Below the pieces are notes generated by a model. The model had not been told where the DNA came from, made no database searches, and was given only the letters and a program-made list of their open reading frames with translations. The position numbers were made by a program, and so were the translations under genes. Shown here one piece after another: positions 4,377 through 5,132 of a stretch of DNA of 5,132 nucleotides (the first letter of the stretch is position 1; every line of letters starts with the position of its first letter). The DNA lies in the NCBI GenBank assembly GCA_021819605.1, contig JAKAQT010000102.1, positions 1 through 5,132 of the forward strand, read 5' to 3'. The stretch comes from Thermoplasmata archaeon (lineage in GTDB: Archaea > Thermoplasmatota > Thermoplasmata > Thermoplasmatales > Thermoplasmataceae).

Positions 4377-5132
4377 CAGTACCACCCCCCATATATGCTT
4401 GCAAGGAAATATTTCTCGTATATTGCATGGGCAATCTTCATTAATCTGCTCCTCCCCATGGACCTGCAGTCCGGAAATGGAGTTCTGGAATCGGCAATCT
4501 TACTCTTGAAGTCGCAGTATGCTATCCATCCTGCGTCGCCAGTGTCAGATGCGCATAGCCCTATTGTATTGTATGGTATGGGATCATATGATCCGATTAT
4601 GTCCCCAGCAACGTACGATGCGGCAGTATCAGCCTGGAAGTGTGCAAATACTCCGGCCATGCCGATCCCTATGGATGGTGCTATGGCGTCGCCTATGGCA
4701 TACACGTCATCATAGCCCCTGTTCCTGAAGTTCTTTGTATTTGAATCCAGCCAGCCGTTTTTGGATGCCAGCTCAGGGTTACTGGAAATGAAGTCGGGTG
4801 CCCTGTGTGGCGGCGCGACTATTGCCAGATCATAATCCACGCTTTCACCGGATTCCCCCACCAGTTTCTGGCCTTCCCCGTCAATGCTGGCAAGCTTGAA
4901 TCCGTTTATGCTGTTGATCCCTTTCTCCTCCAGCCATCCGGCCACAGGGCCTGATATGACCGGACCAAACATGGCCATTGGTTTCTTTGTCCAGTGTGCA
5001 ACTGTGATTTCCACCTTGTTCCTCAGGCCCTTTGCCCGAAAATACTCATCCAGCATCATGGCCATCTCCCATGGGACAGGCGGGCATTTGTACATCTGGG
5101 TTGTGACTCCCAGTACGATTCTTCCCCCACGG
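4376..5132 (-). CDS. sqr: Sulfide:quinone oxidoreductase (FAD-dependent), 5' partial
   Basis: Monotopic membrane flavoprotein that oxidises sulfide to sulfane sulfur and reduces quinone. The frame is open to the right edge, so about 130-150 N-terminal residues, including the first FAD-binding GxGxxG, are absent; 251 residues are seen. Marks: GGRIVLGVTTQMYKCPPVPWE at the left end of the protein fragment, whose Cys (codon 5084-5086) aligns with the redox Cys preceding the GPAYE-like motif of SQRs; DLAIVAPPHRAP; the second FAD motif VYAIGDA (codons near 4685-4705); and NTIGLCASDTGD with the second expected active-site Cys (codon 4553-4555). The C-terminal helix region MKIAHAIYEKYFLASIYGGWY is like the amphipathic membrane anchor of SQR. 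It is followed directly by the coupled DUF1641 gene. A related flavocytochrome c dehydrogenase-like or NDH-2-like oxidoreductase is possible but the two Cys favour SQR. Confidence 0.83.
   Translation of the reverse strand, partial: RGGRIVLGVTTQMYKCPPVPWEMAMMLDEYFRAKGLRNKVEITVAHWTKKPMAMFGPVISGPVAGWLEEKGINSINGFKLASIDGEGQKLVGESGESVDYDLAIVAPPHRAPDFISSNPELASKNGWLDSNTKNFRNRGYDDVYAIGDAIAPSIGIGMAGVFAHFQADTAASYVAGDIIGSYDPIPYNTIGLCASDTGDAGWIAYCDFKSKIADSRTPFPDCRSMGRSRLMKIAHAIYEKYFLASIYGGWY
4382..4390 (-). promoter_or_regulatory. Shine-Dalgarno site of the DUF1641 gene inside the SQR 3' end
   Basis: On the minus strand GGGGGGTGG ends 5 nt before the ATG at 4376. The same bases encode part of the Gly-Gly-Trp end of SQR, so the ribosome site is built into the SQR C-terminus. 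It makes ATG at 4376 the best start and argues against the GTG at 4385. Confidence 0.55.

Noticed and set aside
3931..4715. Three plus-strand ORFs of 93-106 residues opposite DUF1641 and SQR
   Set aside because: Shadows of the minus-strand genes, rich in Ser/Ile/Pro from reversed codons, with no start signals or motifs.

Overview
The window reads as a chromosomal segment of an acidophilic archaeon of the Thermoplasmatales type. This is inferred from four things: strong use of ATA (Ile) and AGG/AGA (Arg) codons at moderate GC; archaeal TATA boxes about 27 nt upstream of inferred transcription starts, one giving a leaderless message; a WtpBC-like oxyanion transporter; and a sulfide:quinone oxidoreductase paired with a DUF1641 protein, a pairing familiar from sulfur-rich acidophiles. 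No species can be named. Gene density is very high, with stop/start overlaps inside operons and short overlaps at both convergent ends. I see no tRNA, rRNA, CRISPR, insertion sequence or prophage gene.

Layout: (1) 1-1260, plus strand: the 3' part of a molybdate/tungstate ABC permease (WtpB/ModB type) and its complete but short and divergent ATPase, joined by an ATGA overlap. (2) 1246-1686, minus strand: a Nudix hydrolase of the diadenosine tetraphosphatase type, apparently from a leaderless transcript. (3) 1687-1799: a divergent control region with a TATA box on each strand and two adjacent perfect inverted repeats just ahead of the rightward gene. (4) 1800-3891, plus strand: a probable aromatic amino acid operon. 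It holds an AroQ-type chorismate mutase with an unrecognised C-terminal half, a TTG-started TyrA (prephenate dehydrogenase) overlapping its stop codon, and a tandem-duplicated Lrp/AsnC-like regulator. (5) 3882-5132, minus strand: a DUF1641 protein and, upstream of it, the C-terminal two thirds of a sulfide:quinone oxidoreductase that runs off the right edge.

How they fit together: AroQ makes prephenate from chorismate and TyrA oxidises it toward tyrosine. The Lrp-like protein at the end of the same gene string is a natural candidate to sense an aromatic amino acid and bind the palindromes in front of aroQ (inference). The SQR/DUF1641 pair is a membrane sulfide-oxidation module feeding electrons to quinone.

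The most interesting parts are the aroQ control region (operator-like palindromes, and a possible 15-residue leader peptide starting Met-Tyr-Tyr-Met at the predicted transcription start) and the extra domain on AroQ. That domain sits where prephenate dehydratase sits in PheA-type fusions and has a faintly similar pattern. I find no wholly new system; the rest is ordinary core and energy metabolism.
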